From contig JAUSLV010000022.1 of NCBI GenBank assembly GCA_030645495.1, positions 62,001 through 126,000 on the forward strand: a DNA stretch of 64,000 nucleotides. Reading direction: 5' to 3'. A program made the position numbers and the translations under genes. This document shows, in pieces, positions 16,310 to 23,581 of the stretch (position 1 is its first letter; every line of letters begins with the position of its first letter). A model generated the notes under the pieces. That model did not search any database and was not told the DNA's origin. It saw only the letters and a program-made list of their open reading frames with translations. The stretch is from Actinomycetota bacterium. GTDB taxonomy: Bacteria; Actinomycetota; Acidimicrobiia; Acidimicrobiales; Ilumatobacteraceae.

Positions 16310-16804
16310 TCAGTCCTGAGCGAGCAGGCCGTCGACGTCGGCCTCGCCGTCGCGGTAGCGCCGCACCAGTTCGGCACTCAGCGCGTCGATGCGCGAGAAC
16401 AGCTCCTTGCGCTCCTGCGACCGCTCCTGCTCGAACATCTGCAGCCGATGGGCATAGTCGCGGAGCTCGCCATCCGCCAGCGCGGGCAGGTCGGTGCTGC
16501 CGCCTTCGTGGCACAGCCGTTCCAGCGCGAGCGCCAGAGGGTGCCCGCTGAAGTCGTCGGCGGGCCGCGGGGGGCGCGGCGGGCCGCCGGTGAGGTGGTT
16601 CCCCAAGATCGTGGGCAGCTCGCCCGACAGGTCGGTGTCGCTCTCGCCCGTGGCGCGGCGGGCCGTCTCGGCACGCACGAGATCGAGGCGCGCCTGGGCC
16701 AGGCGGCGCACGTAGCTGACGACGTCGTCCTCGTGCTGCAGACCCGCCCGCAGCGAGCGCAACTCCTCGAGCGGCAGCGCCCTCGGATCGAGTTCGGACC
16801 TCAT
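16310..16804 (-). CDS. RsiG-like cyclic di-GMP-binding anti-sigma protein (predicted)
   Basis: A protein of 164 residues, mostly two long helices separated by a Pro-rich linker (about 72-82). Streptomyces RsiG binds cyclic di-GMP with a motif E-x3-S-x2-R-x3-Q-x3-D on each of two antiparallel helices and then holds the sigma factor WhiG. Here helix 1 has D26-x3-S30-x2-R33-x3-Q37-x3-D41 (within DDVVSYVRRLAQARLD) and helix 2 has E125-x3-S129-x2-R132-x3-F136-x3-D140. The spacing is exact in both, with one substitution each. Family membership is inferred from this motif and overall shape. It overlaps the MoaD-like gene by ATGA. A GGDEF cyclase is at 36663-38222; no WhiG-type sigma gene is seen in the window. 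Confidence 0.65.
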   Translation of the reverse strand: MRSELDPRALPLEELRSLRAGLQHEDDVVSYVRRLAQARLDLVRAETARRATGESDTDLSGELPTILGNHLTGGPPRPPRPADDFSGHPLALALERLCHEGGSTDLPALADGELRDYAHRLQMFEQERSQERKELFSRIDALSAELVRRYRDGEADVDGLLAQD

Positions 16805-17043
16805 GTACACCCTCCACTCACGGGCGGAAGCACCGCCACTTCGTCGCCGGACCCGACTGCTGCATGGAGCTCGGCCGGTTCGCCGTTCACCCACACCTTG
16901 CAATGCGCGAGTACCGAACGGAACGGCTCGCCGTAGGCGTCGACTGCTGCGGTGAGCACGTCGGCCACGGTGGTGCCGTCGAATGACGCCTGCCCGGTGC
17001 CCGCAGCTTCGCGAGCACCGGCGAACAGACGAAGGGTTGCCAT
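16801..17043 (-). CDS. MoaD/ThiS-family sulfur carrier with residues beyond the terminal GG
   Basis: A protein of 80 residues with the ubiquitin-like sulfur-carrier fold: MATLRLFAGAREAAGT, VLTAAVDAYGEPFRSVL, CKVWVNGEPAEL and GDEVAVLPPVSGG. MoaD and ThiS normally end in Gly-Gly, which is adenylated and thiocarboxylated. This one ends SGGCT, two residues too long, so it would need trimming by a protease, as QbsE (ending GGCF) is trimmed by QbsD. It heads the operon with the RsiG-like and XRE genes and is divergent from a phosphatase gene. Confidence 0.82.
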   Translation of the reverse strand: MATLRLFAGAREAAGTGQASFDGTTVADVLTAAVDAYGEPFRSVLAHCKVWVNGEPAELHAAVGSGDEVAVLPPVSGGCT

Positions 17044-17049
17044 GGCGGC

Positions 17050-17055
17050 AGCGTA
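17050..17055 (-). promoter_or_regulatory. -10 box TACGCT of a leaderless operon
   Basis: It ends 6 bases before the ATG at 17043 (MoaD-like, RsiG-like and XRE genes). Confidence 0.6.
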
Positions 17056-17081
17056 GTGGCGGTCCTTCGCCTGCTGACGGC

Positions 17082-17087
17082 TACCCT
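17082..17087 (+). promoter_or_regulatory. -10 box TACCCT of a leaderless gene
   Basis: It ends 7 bases before the GTG at 17095. Confidence 0.55.
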
Positions 17088-17094
17088 CCACCCG

Positions 17095-17718
17095 GTGCCG
17101 CCCATCGCTGAGAGACACGCCGAACACCCCACCACGCGCCTGCTGACCATCCGTCACGGCGAGAGCGAATGGAACGCCGTGGGCCGCTGGCAAGGCCAGG
17201 CAGACCCCCCGCTCACCGATGCGGGCATGATGCAAGCGGTGGCCGCGGCCGAGGTGTTGGGCACGTTCGATGCCGTGTGGGCCAGCAGCCTGCAGCGCGC
17301 GGCGAACACCGCGGCGATCATCGCCGAGTCGTTGGGGGTCGGGCCGGTGCAACTGCACCCGGGCCTGATGGAGAACGCGTTCGGCCCGTGGGAGGGCCTC
17401 ACCGTCGCCGAGATCGAGGCCGGCTGGCCTGGTTTGCTGGCCGACAACCGACGGCCGGAAGGCGCCGAGCAGCCCGCCGAAGTGACCGCTCGCGGGCTGG
17501 CTGCATTGCGCGCGATCGCTGCCGAGAACGCCGGTGGCGAAGTGCTGGTGATCACGCACGCGGGCCTGATTCGCACGTTGCGGCGCGCGCTCGATGGCAG
17601 CGACCTGCGCTTCAACAACCTCGGCGGCTGCTGGTTCCACGTGCATGCCGACGGCCGAGTGGTGGCCGGCGACCCGGTGGATCTGGTGCACCCGCAGAAC
17701 TTCGGCGACACGCTCTGA
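17095..17718 (+). CDS. Histidine phosphatase (phosphoglycerate mutase-like)
   Basis: A protein of 207 residues of the cofactor-dependent phosphoglycerate mutase/acid phosphatase superfamily. LLTIRHGESEWNAVGRWQGQ contains the phosphoryl-acceptor His of the RHG motif (about residue 21), and VLVITHAGLIRTL holds the second catalytic His. The residue set fits a broad phosphatase of the CobC/GpmB type rather than a glycolytic mutase. The start is chosen from the -10 box 7 bases before this GTG; an upstream in-frame GTG at 17056 lies before the promoter. Bases 17719-17906 hold only promoter sequence for the next gene. Confidence 0.85.
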   Translation: MPPIAERHAEHPTTRLLTIRHGESEWNAVGRWQGQADPPLTDAGMMQAVAAAEVLGTFDAVWASSLQRAANTAAIIAESLGVGPVQLHPGLMENAFGPWEGLTVAEIEAGWPGLLADNRRPEGAEQPAEVTARGLAALRAIAAENAGGEVLVITHAGLIRTLRRALDGSDLRFNNLGGCWFHVHADGRVVAGDPVDLVHPQNFGDTL

Positions 17719-17891
17719 GCCGGCGGGGCGACGCGGAGCAGCGGTGGCGCCCTGACGTTGTTCCATCGAACCCCTCCCTCCCGTCGCCCTCTGCGTGACC
17801 GGTAACGTCGAGTGGTGCATCGGCACGCGGAGTAGCCAGGTTGAGCATTCCTTGCCGTTCGGTCCACTACGCACCTGCACCCTTGGTCCGG

Positions 17892-17897
17892 TAGCCT
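17892..17897 (+). promoter_or_regulatory. -10 box TAGCCT of a leaderless gene
   Basis: It ends 9 bases before the GTG at 17907 (FKBP isomerase). Confidence 0.55.
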
Positions 17898-17906
17898 TCC
17901 CCCCTC

Positions 17907-18575
17907 GTGGGTACCACCAAGCGTGAACGACAGAAGGCCAACCGCCAGTTGCGACTGGAAGAACTGGCCAAGCAGGCTCGCAAGCAGAAGACGAAGCGCT
18001 TCGGTCTGCGCATCTTCCTGATCATCGCCAGCGTCGTCGCGCTCGTGGCGGTGCTGTACCTCGTGGGTGGCGACGACGACTCGACCACCACTGCGGCCAC
18101 CACCACCACCGTGCCGGCCAGCACCACCACCGTGGATCCGATCGAGTCGCCCACCAAGCCCGAGGTCGCACTGCCGGCCGCGAACCCGACCGAGTTGAAG
18201 GTCACCACCATCACCGAGGGCGCTGGGCCCGAGGCGAAGAACGGCGACGTGCTGCGCGTGTATTACGTGGGCGTGCTGAGCGCCGATGGCACCGAGTTCG
18301 ACACCAACTACGGCACGGGCAAGACGCTCGACCTGCGCCTCGGTGCGGGCATGGTGATCCAGGGTTGGGAGCAGGGCCTCGTGGGCGTGCAAGTGGGCGG
18401 TCGCTACCAGATCGACATCCCCGCCGACCTCGCCTATGGCGATGTCGACACGGGTGGCCTGATTCCCCCGAACTCGGCCCTCACCTTCGTGGTCGACATC
18501 ATGCGCATCACGCCCGACGAGTCGGCCGCCACCACCACCAGCGCGGCCGACACGTCGGCACCCGCCACCACCTGA
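17907..18575 (+). CDS. Membrane-anchored FKBP-type peptidyl-prolyl isomerase
   Basis: A protein of 222 residues. A basic N-terminus (about 1-30) leads into one membrane segment (about 31-53), a Thr-rich linker (TTTAATTTTVPASTTT), and then an FKBP domain: GDVLRVYYVGVLSADGTEFD, GAGMVIQGWEQGLVGVQVGG, IDIPADLAYGD and NSALTFVVDIM, which include the canonical binding-pocket Tyr, Phe, Asp, Val-Ile, Trp and Tyr positions. It should assist folding of exported proteins on the outer face of the membrane. The tail is again Thr-rich. Confidence 0.88.
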   Translation: MGTTKRERQKANRQLRLEELAKQARKQKTKRFGLRIFLIIASVVALVAVLYLVGGDDDSTTTAATTTTVPASTTTVDPIESPTKPEVALPAANPTELKVTTITEGAGPEAKNGDVLRVYYVGVLSADGTEFDTNYGTGKTLDLRLGAGMVIQGWEQGLVGVQVGGRYQIDIPADLAYGDVDTGGLIPPNSALTFVVDIMRITPDESAATTTSAADTSAPATT

Positions 18576-18623
18576 GCCGCCTCGCGGCCGGGCTGTGTGC
18601 TCGGTCGCGGAACCAGCGACGAA

Positions 18624-19247
18624 CTAACTCAGATCGCCCGCCACCTCGGGCTGGCCGACGCGCTCCCAACCTGCTGCGGTGTGCACCAGGGCATCGCCGG
18701 TGCGAAGCACCGCGAACGTGGTGTTGGCCAGCTTGCGGGTGCGGTGCAACCGTTCGGGCGACCACGTTTCGGCCTCGGTGACCACGGCCAGCCCTTGCAC
18801 CAGGCCGAGGCCCAGGGTGAATGCGCCACCGCGCGGGTCGATCATCGGATCGCACAGTGCGTCGGCGCTGCCACCGGTGCCCACCACGAGCCCGCCGTTG
18901 GCCAGCACTTCCTTGAGCGCGTCGAACAGCGGGGTGTCCTTCAGCACCGAGCGCAGGTGCAGCGGCTGATCGCCCACCAGGTACACCGCGCGCACGGTGC
19001 GCACCATGTTGGCCGGGCCCAGTTCGGTGGCCTCGCCGCGGCGCAACACCATCAGCGCCTCGACATCGACCCCCAGGCGCTCGCCCCAGTTCATCGCTGC
19101 GGCCACCAGCACCTCCGGCCGTTCGAATGCATCGGCCGTGGGCAGCACGACCACGCTGCTGGCACCCACCGATTTCAGCAGTCGTGCGTCGAGTTCGTCG
19201 TTGGCCTCGAAGGGGCCGCCGCCCTGCAGTGCAATGGTGCCGCTCAT
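18624..19247 (-). CDS. Peptidase S51/cyanophycinase-like protein
   Basis: A protein of 207 residues with the class I glutamine amidotransferase-like fold of the S51 family: MSGTIALQGGGPFEANDELD, VVVLPTADAFERPEV, AVYLVGDQPLHLRSVL, and GGLVVGTGGSADALCDPMID, where the Ser in TGGSADAL takes the nucleophile place of the family's G.SAGA. The variation around that residue leaves the catalytic type uncertain; it may be a non-cyanophycin S51 relative. A TACGCT box 7 bases upstream supports the start. Confidence 0.7.
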   Translation of the reverse strand: MSGTIALQGGGPFEANDELDARLLKSVGASSVVVLPTADAFERPEVLVAAAMNWGERLGVDVEALMVLRRGEATELGPANMVRTVRAVYLVGDQPLHLRSVLKDTPLFDALKEVLANGGLVVGTGGSADALCDPMIDPRGGAFTLGLGLVQGLAVVTEAETWSPERLHRTRKLANTTFAVLRTGDALVHTAAGWERVGQPEVAGDLS

Positions 19248-19254
19248 GAGGCTG

Positions 19255-19260
19255 AGCGTA
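19255..19260 (-). promoter_or_regulatory. -10 box TACGCT of a leaderless gene
   Basis: It ends 7 bases before the ATG at 19247 (S51-like protein). Confidence 0.55.
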
Positions 19261-19299
19261 GGCCGCGCCGACACGGCTGCGGCGATCCGCCTCTTCCCG

Positions 19300-20070
19300 C
19301 TACTCGAGCAGTTCGGCTTCGAGGTGGGCCAGGGTGGTTGGTTGCACGCCGATGTGCAGCACGTAGTCGCGGATCGTGCCGTGCGCGGCCTCGATGCCCG
19401 CGATCACCTTCAGCATCGCCTCCGGTTCGGCCGCCATCCAGGCCGAGGGGGTGTCGGCCATCCGCTGCCACAACTCGGGCGACTCGCGCTGCGCCCAGGC
19501 ACGAGTGCGCGCCGTGCCTTCGGCGGTGAGGCCGTAGTCGGCGGCGATGTACTCGTTGGGCACGCCGAGCGCGCCCAGCACCAACATCGCCGTCACGCCG
19601 GTGCGGTCCTTGCCGGCCGCGCAGTGGAACACGGCAGGCAGCGCACCTGGCGCGCCGAGCCGCTCGATCGCTTCGGCAAAGCGGTGCGGCAACTGGTGCA
19701 GCATCTTCTCGTAGGCCGAGCACAGGAACTCGGCGACGTCGTCGATGTCGTTCTCGTCGCGCTCCCACGTGGTGTCCATCACGTCGATGTGGTGGAAGTC
19801 GATCGGGTGCTCATCCACCGGGAAGCGGCCGCGCAACTCGAGTTCTTCGTCGGTGCGCAGATCGACCACGGTGCGCAACCCCAACGGACGCACGCTGTCG
19901 ACGTCTTGGCCACTGAGGCGATAGAGCGCGTCGGCACGGAACAAGCGCCGCCACTTGGTGGTGCGCCCGTCGGCGGTGGGGTAGCCGCCGATGTCGCGGA
20001 AGTTGTGCACGGCATCGAGGGCAATGACACGGCGCGGATCGCCGACGTCGGGAAGCTGGTGAAGGGTCAT
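19300..20070 (-). CDS. Tyrosine-protein phosphatase of the IphP/PtpB-like family
   Basis: A protein of 256 residues. VHNFRDIGGYPTADGRTTKW near the N-terminus and the P-loop HCAAGKDRTG (Cys150, Arg156) mark the actinobacterial tyrosine/phosphoinositide phosphatase family related to mycobacterial PtpB. LRTVVDLRTDEE is the conserved strand before the lid. It should hydrolyse phosphotyrosine or phosphoinositide substrates. There is no signal peptide. A TACGGT box lies 9 bases before the ATG. Confidence 0.88.
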   Translation of the reverse strand: MTLHQLPDVGDPRRVIALDAVHNFRDIGGYPTADGRTTKWRRLFRADALYRLSGQDVDSVRPLGLRTVVDLRTDEELELRGRFPVDEHPIDFHHIDVMDTTWERDENDIDDVAEFLCSAYEKMLHQLPHRFAEAIERLGAPGALPAVFHCAAGKDRTGVTAMLVLGALGVPNEYIAADYGLTAEGTARTRAWAQRESPELWQRMADTPSAWMAAEPEAMLKVIAGIEAAHGTIRDYVLHIGVQPTTLAHLEAELLE

Positions 20071-20079
20071 CGCGCGTTC

Positions 20080-20085
20080 ACCGTA
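20080..20085 (-). promoter_or_regulatory. -10 box TACGGT of a leaderless gene
   Basis: It ends 9 bases before the ATG at 20070 (tyrosine phosphatase). Confidence 0.5.
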
Positions 20086-20173
20086 CCGACTGATGGTCGC
20101 GGCTCAGTGGTCTGTTGCGCAAACAGCCGGTGAACGCCGACCCGATCACGGCGGCCGGGCCGGGTGATGTGGG

Positions 20174-21376
20174 TCAGGCGGCGGTCGCCCGGCTGGGCCA
20201 CACCTGTGGTGGTGCGTGTTCGTGCACGGTGCCGTTCGGTTCGATCACGGTGAGGCTGCGATCAGCGTGCAGGTGCAGCCGGTGCCCGCCTTCGTGGGCG
20301 AGGTGGTGACATCGCGGGCACAACGGTGCCATCTTGTCGATGTCGGTGGCCCCACCCTTGTCCCACCAGTCCACGTGGTGGATCTGACATCGGTCGAACG
20401 GGACGGCGCAACACGAACACGTGCGATACAGCACCGCGAGGGCCCGTCGCTGATCGGCTGACGCCAACCTGGTCGTGCGACCCAACATCAACCGGGTGCC
20501 ATCGAGGCCGACGATCACCGGCGTGATCGCCGATGTGCAGGCCCAGCGGCGGATCGTGTCGATCGGCAGGTCGAACCCGAACAGATCGAGCACCGTCCGG
20601 TCGTGCTCGCCGTTGATCAACGTCTCCGCGTCGATCACCACCAACATCTCCGGCCCCGACGACGCGGCGCCAGCCACGGTGGTCTCACCATCGATCAGTT
20701 GCGCCAACGCGTGGGATTGCAGCCACAACCGGCGATCGCCCGGATCATCGGGCGCACCCTCGGGCAGCGGCCCCTGTGCCAGCTGCTCGGTCGCCCCACG
20801 CAGGCGGCCCTGCAGCCGTGCCCCCGTCTCGGGGTCGAACCGACCGCGTAGGTTCCACATGCCCTCTTGGTCGAGCCACCAGCTCGCGCGACACGCCTGC
20901 TTCTGGCGGGCCAACCGCGCAACCGCGTCGTCCTGGCGCAGGCGGCGCACCATCATCTGCAACCAGCGACGAAACTCGCCCTCACCCAACTGCGCGGCCT
21001 TCACCCGGATCTCATCACCATGCCCGGCCAACCGCACCCGATCAGCGGCCGACAGGCCGGCCAACACCTCGGCCACCACATCGACATGCTCGGCCGTGGT
21101 GGCGCCGTCGGCTAACGCCTCATCCAGCTGCGGGATCGCTTCGGCTGCATCCGCCCGACGCTTCGCCTTGGCCGACTTCTTCGACGACGACCGAGTGGCC
21201 TGCGCATGCTCGCCCTCCGCATCGGTGCTGAACTCGCGCATCGCCCGCAACACCCGCAACTCCAACGACGCCAGGATCGACTGCACCATCGCCAGGTCGG
21301 CCAACTCGCGACGGCACGCAGCCAGATCCCTCGGCTGCACCCCCTGCGCCATCGCCCGAATCATCCGCACGTCCAT
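20174..21376 (-). CDS. DUF222/13E12-family HNH endonuclease-like protein
   Basis: A protein of 400 residues. An N-terminal DUF222 helical domain (about 1-280, with LAGHGDEIRVKAAQLGEGEF and KQACRASWWLDQEGMWNL) is followed by an HNH nuclease core: TCSCCAVPFDRCQIHHVDWW, KGGATDIDKMAPLCPRCHHL. These genes are repeated in actinobacterial genomes and have been treated as group I intron-like or mobile homing genes, but their activity is largely unknown. The start at 21376 is chosen because a TACGGT box lies 7 bases upstream; an in-frame start at 21406 would precede it. Confidence 0.85.
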   Translation of the reverse strand: MDVRMIRAMAQGVQPRDLAACRRELADLAMVQSILASLELRVLRAMREFSTDAEGEHAQATRSSSKKSAKAKRRADAAEAIPQLDEALADGATTAEHVDVVAEVLAGLSAADRVRLAGHGDEIRVKAAQLGEGEFRRWLQMMVRRLRQDDAVARLARQKQACRASWWLDQEGMWNLRGRFDPETGARLQGRLRGATEQLAQGPLPEGAPDDPGDRRLWLQSHALAQLIDGETTVAGAASSGPEMLVVIDAETLINGEHDRTVLDLFGFDLPIDTIRRWACTSAITPVIVGLDGTRLMLGRTTRLASADQRRALAVLYRTCSCCAVPFDRCQIHHVDWWDKGGATDIDKMAPLCPRCHHLAHEGGHRLHLHADRSLTVIEPNGTVHEHAPPQVWPSRATAA

Positions 21377-21383
21377 ACGAACA

Positions 21384-21389
21384 ACCGTA
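21384..21389 (-). promoter_or_regulatory. -10 box TACGGT of a leaderless gene
   Basis: It ends 7 bases before the ATG at 21376 (HNH protein). Confidence 0.55.
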
Positions 21390-21489
21390 CGCAAGGGGTG
21401 TGACAAGGTTTCGGTGTGACACTGCGGTCGATGAACCGCGGCAGAAACTCCGTTCGACTGTCGCGCACTCCCGTGTCGGTGATGCTCTT

Positions 21490-21945
21490 ATGGGTGTGAC
21501 GCGACCATCGGACACGGAGTTCGTTGCCTTCCTCGCAGCGGTCGAACCGCGGGTGCGGAGGGCATTGGCCGCGTCGCTCGGGGCGAGTGAGGGCCGCTCT
21601 GCAACGCAGGCGTCGATCACTTGGGCCTGGGAGCACTGGTCGCGCGTCATCGAACTCAACAGCCCGGTCGGATACCTCTACCGAGTCGGCATGACATCAG
21701 GCGTCACCCAAACCGGCGGGGCCAGTGCGGGATGCGGCAAACCCCTTGACGTGACGTTCCTCGTCGTCGAGGGCATCGGCAAGATCGACACCATCGTCTG
21801 GCGCGGGCTTCCCAGTGACACCGCGGTCGTCGTGCTCGACGCCAATGGCAGCACCTACTGGGAGCATCCGGCCGCCGATACGGCCGCCTGCGCTCGGGCT
21901 CGCGGGGGCACGCTCGTATCGCTCAGGAAACCACGGTATCGCTGA
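21490..21945 (+). pseudogene. Degenerate ECF-sigma-like gene fused to an unrelated C-terminus
   Basis: An open frame of 151 residues. The first 65 or so (FVAFLAAVEPRVRRALAASL, WAWEHWSRVIELNSPVGYLY) match the start of the two ECF-like genes at the right end of the window (WENWERIEPMDNRMGYLF and EYAWEHRDRLRDLDNPVGYL). Sigma regions 2.4 and 4 are missing. Instead the frame runs into VTFLVVEGIGKIDTIVWRG and AVVVLDANGSTYWEHPA, which looks like the end of an exported protein. A deletion joining a sigma gene to its downstream partner is the simplest explanation. It overlaps alkB-like 3' ends. Confidence 0.55.
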
Positions 21946-22597
21946 CCCAGCCAGCGGCCAGGTGGTGGCGGAAGACGATGCTGAGCCGAGGCCCTTCCAC
22001 CGTGGCCGACTTGGGCACGCAGTGCTCGTAGTCGTGCTGGCAGGCGCCGCCCATCACCAGCAGGTCGCCCTGGCCCAACCGCCAGGTGCGCGACGCACCG
22101 CCCGCCTTGGGGCGGATGTGCAACACCCGCGGGGTGCCGGTGCTGATGATCGCCACCACCGGATCCTCGTGTTCGTACCGTTCGCGGTCGGCGTGCCAGG
22201 CCACCGAGTCGCGGCCGTCGCGGTACAGGTTGCAGCCGATCGAGTCGAACGGCAGCGAGTAGTGGCGGGTGAGGGCCGCGCGTGCCTCGCCCAGCACGGG
22301 CAGGGGTTCGAGGCCGTCGGTGGTGGTCCACCACGCGGTGAGCCGCGGCTCGGGCAGCCGCCGCTGGTACATGGTGACCTCGCGCTGTTCCCAGGGCAGG
22401 CGGGCGACGAGTTCGGCGAACACCAGGTCGGCGCCGCGCAACCAACCGGGCACGATGTCGACCCAGGAGGTGTCGTCGAGTTGGGTGCGGGTGAGACCAC
22501 TGAAGCCGGCATCGACCGTGGGGTCTTCGAACGCGAACAGGCACTGCTGCCAGATCAGTTCGGCCTCGTCGAGGTGGGGGGTGGCGGTGCGTGTCAT
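21923..22597 (-). CDS. AlkB-like 2OG-Fe(II) dioxygenase
   Basis: A protein of 224 residues. The double-stranded beta-helix ligands are visible: WHADRE (His and Asp of the HxD motif), HDYEHCVPK (distal His) and RLSIVFRHH (2-oxoglutarate-binding Arg). Upstream DSIGCNLYRDGRDSVAWH is typical of AlkB homologues that oxidatively remove alkyl groups from DNA or RNA bases. The start is the ATG at 22597; no -10 box or ribosome site stands out. Its 3' end overlaps the degenerate gene on the other strand by 23 bases. Confidence 0.88.
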   Translation of the reverse strand: MTRTATPHLDEAELIWQQCLFAFEDPTVDAGFSGLTRTQLDDTSWVDIVPGWLRGADLVFAELVARLPWEQREVTMYQRRLPEPRLTAWWTTTDGLEPLPVLGEARAALTRHYSLPFDSIGCNLYRDGRDSVAWHADRERYEHEDPVVAIISTGTPRVLHIRPKAGGASRTWRLGQGDLLVMGGACQHDYEHCVPKSATVEGPRLSIVFRHHLAAGWVSDTVVS

Positions 22598-22665
22598 GGC
22601 ACCCAGCTTCGCGCGGCGAACACACGTTCGCAACACCATCTTGTACGGGTGGTCGGCGCGACTCC

Positions 22666-22671
22666 TAGCGT
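22666..22671 (+). promoter_or_regulatory. -10 box TAGCGT of a leaderless gene
   Basis: It ends 7 bases before the GTG at 22679. Confidence 0.55.
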
Positions 22672-22678
22672 TGGGCGG

Positions 22679-23494
22679 GTGCCCATCACCATCGAGTCGG
22701 CCGACGACCCGCGAGTGGCCGAGTTCGTCGGCCTGCGCGACCGCCCCATGGCCGACGGGTTCTTCATCGCCGAGACCGAGCTGGTGGTGTCGCGCCTGCT
22801 CACCTCACCGTTCCAGGTGCGCTCGTTCCTGCTCACCCCGAAGGGTTACGGCAAGCTGCGCGACCAGGTGACGGCGGTGGCTGCCCCGGTCTACGTGGCC
22901 GAGCGCGTCGTGATGCAGCAGATCGTGGGGTTCGACCTGCACCGTGGTGTGTTGGCCTCGGTGCAGCGGCACCCACTGCCGTCGCTGGCCGATGTGCTGG
23001 CGACGGCCACCCGGCTGCTGGTGATCGAAGGCTCGAACGATCTCGTAAACCTGGGCACCGTGGTGCGCTCGGCACGCGGCCTGGGTTTCGACGCACTGGT
23101 GCTCGACCCCAGGTGTGCCGATCCGTTCGCGCGGCGCTCGGTGCGCGTGTCGATGGGCGAGATCTTCCACCTGCCGATCGTGCGCACCACCACCTGGCCC
23201 CAGCCGCTCGCGGCCATCGCCGAGGCCGGGTTCGAGACCTGGGCTCTCACACCCGACCTCACGGCCACCGACCTGTTCGTCATGCCGCGGCCGGCGAAGC
23301 TGGCACTGCTGGCCGGCGCCGAAGGCCCGGGCCTCACCGCCGCGTCACGGGGCGCGGCTCACCACCAGGTGCGCATTCCGATGCACCACGGTGTCGACTC
23401 GCTGAACCTGGGCCACGCGATCGCGATCGCGATGGCGGCCACCTCGCCTCCGGTATCTGGGGCTGAATCGTCTCATCCCCCGATCTGGGGCTGA
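22679..23494 (+). CDS. SpoU/TrmH-family RNA 2'-O-methyltransferase
   Basis: A protein of 271 residues with an N-terminal RNA-binding substrate domain and the C-terminal SPOUT knot. Motif 1 is EGSNDLVNLGTVVRSA, motif 2 LALLAGAEGPGL and motif 3 IPMHHGVDSLNLGHAIAIAM. It should methylate a ribose in rRNA or tRNA; the target is not predictable. The last 17 or so residues, after the knot, are encoded by a short repeated sequence that supplies the stop codon. Confidence 0.88.
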   Translation: MPITIESADDPRVAEFVGLRDRPMADGFFIAETELVVSRLLTSPFQVRSFLLTPKGYGKLRDQVTAVAAPVYVAERVVMQQIVGFDLHRGVLASVQRHPLPSLADVLATATRLLVIEGSNDLVNLGTVVRSARGLGFDALVLDPRCADPFARRSVRVSMGEIFHLPIVRTTTWPQPLAAIAEAGFETWALTPDLTATDLFVMPRPAKLALLAGAEGPGLTAASRGAAHHQVRIPMHHGVDSLNLGHAIAIAMAATSPPVSGAESSHPPIWG

Positions 23495-23575
23495 ATCGTC
23501 TCCATCTCCGAGACGGTCGCCGGAGTAGTTGTGTACGCAAGGAGGACGCGCCGGGCATCTGGGGCTGGATCGTTC
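23455..23575 (+). repeat. Three copies of a 19-20 bp direct repeat
   Basis: ATCTGGGGCTGAATCGTCTC occurs at 23455-23474 and 23483-23502, and a diverged copy at 23557-23575 (ATCTGGGGCTGGATCGTTC). The second copy holds the stop codon of the methyltransferase; the third ends at the 3' end of the ECF sigma gene. It is too short and irregular for CRISPR. Confidence 0.7.
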
Positions 23576-23581
23576 AGTCGT

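Noticed and set aside
17803-17835. A leaderless minipeptide after TAACGT at 17803-17808
   Set aside because: GTG GTG CAT CGG CAC GCG GAG TAG is only seven codons, and nothing else supports it.
23455-23575. A CRISPR array
   Set aside because: Repeats are 19-20 bp, diverged, with spacings of 8 and 54 bases, and no cas genes are in the window.
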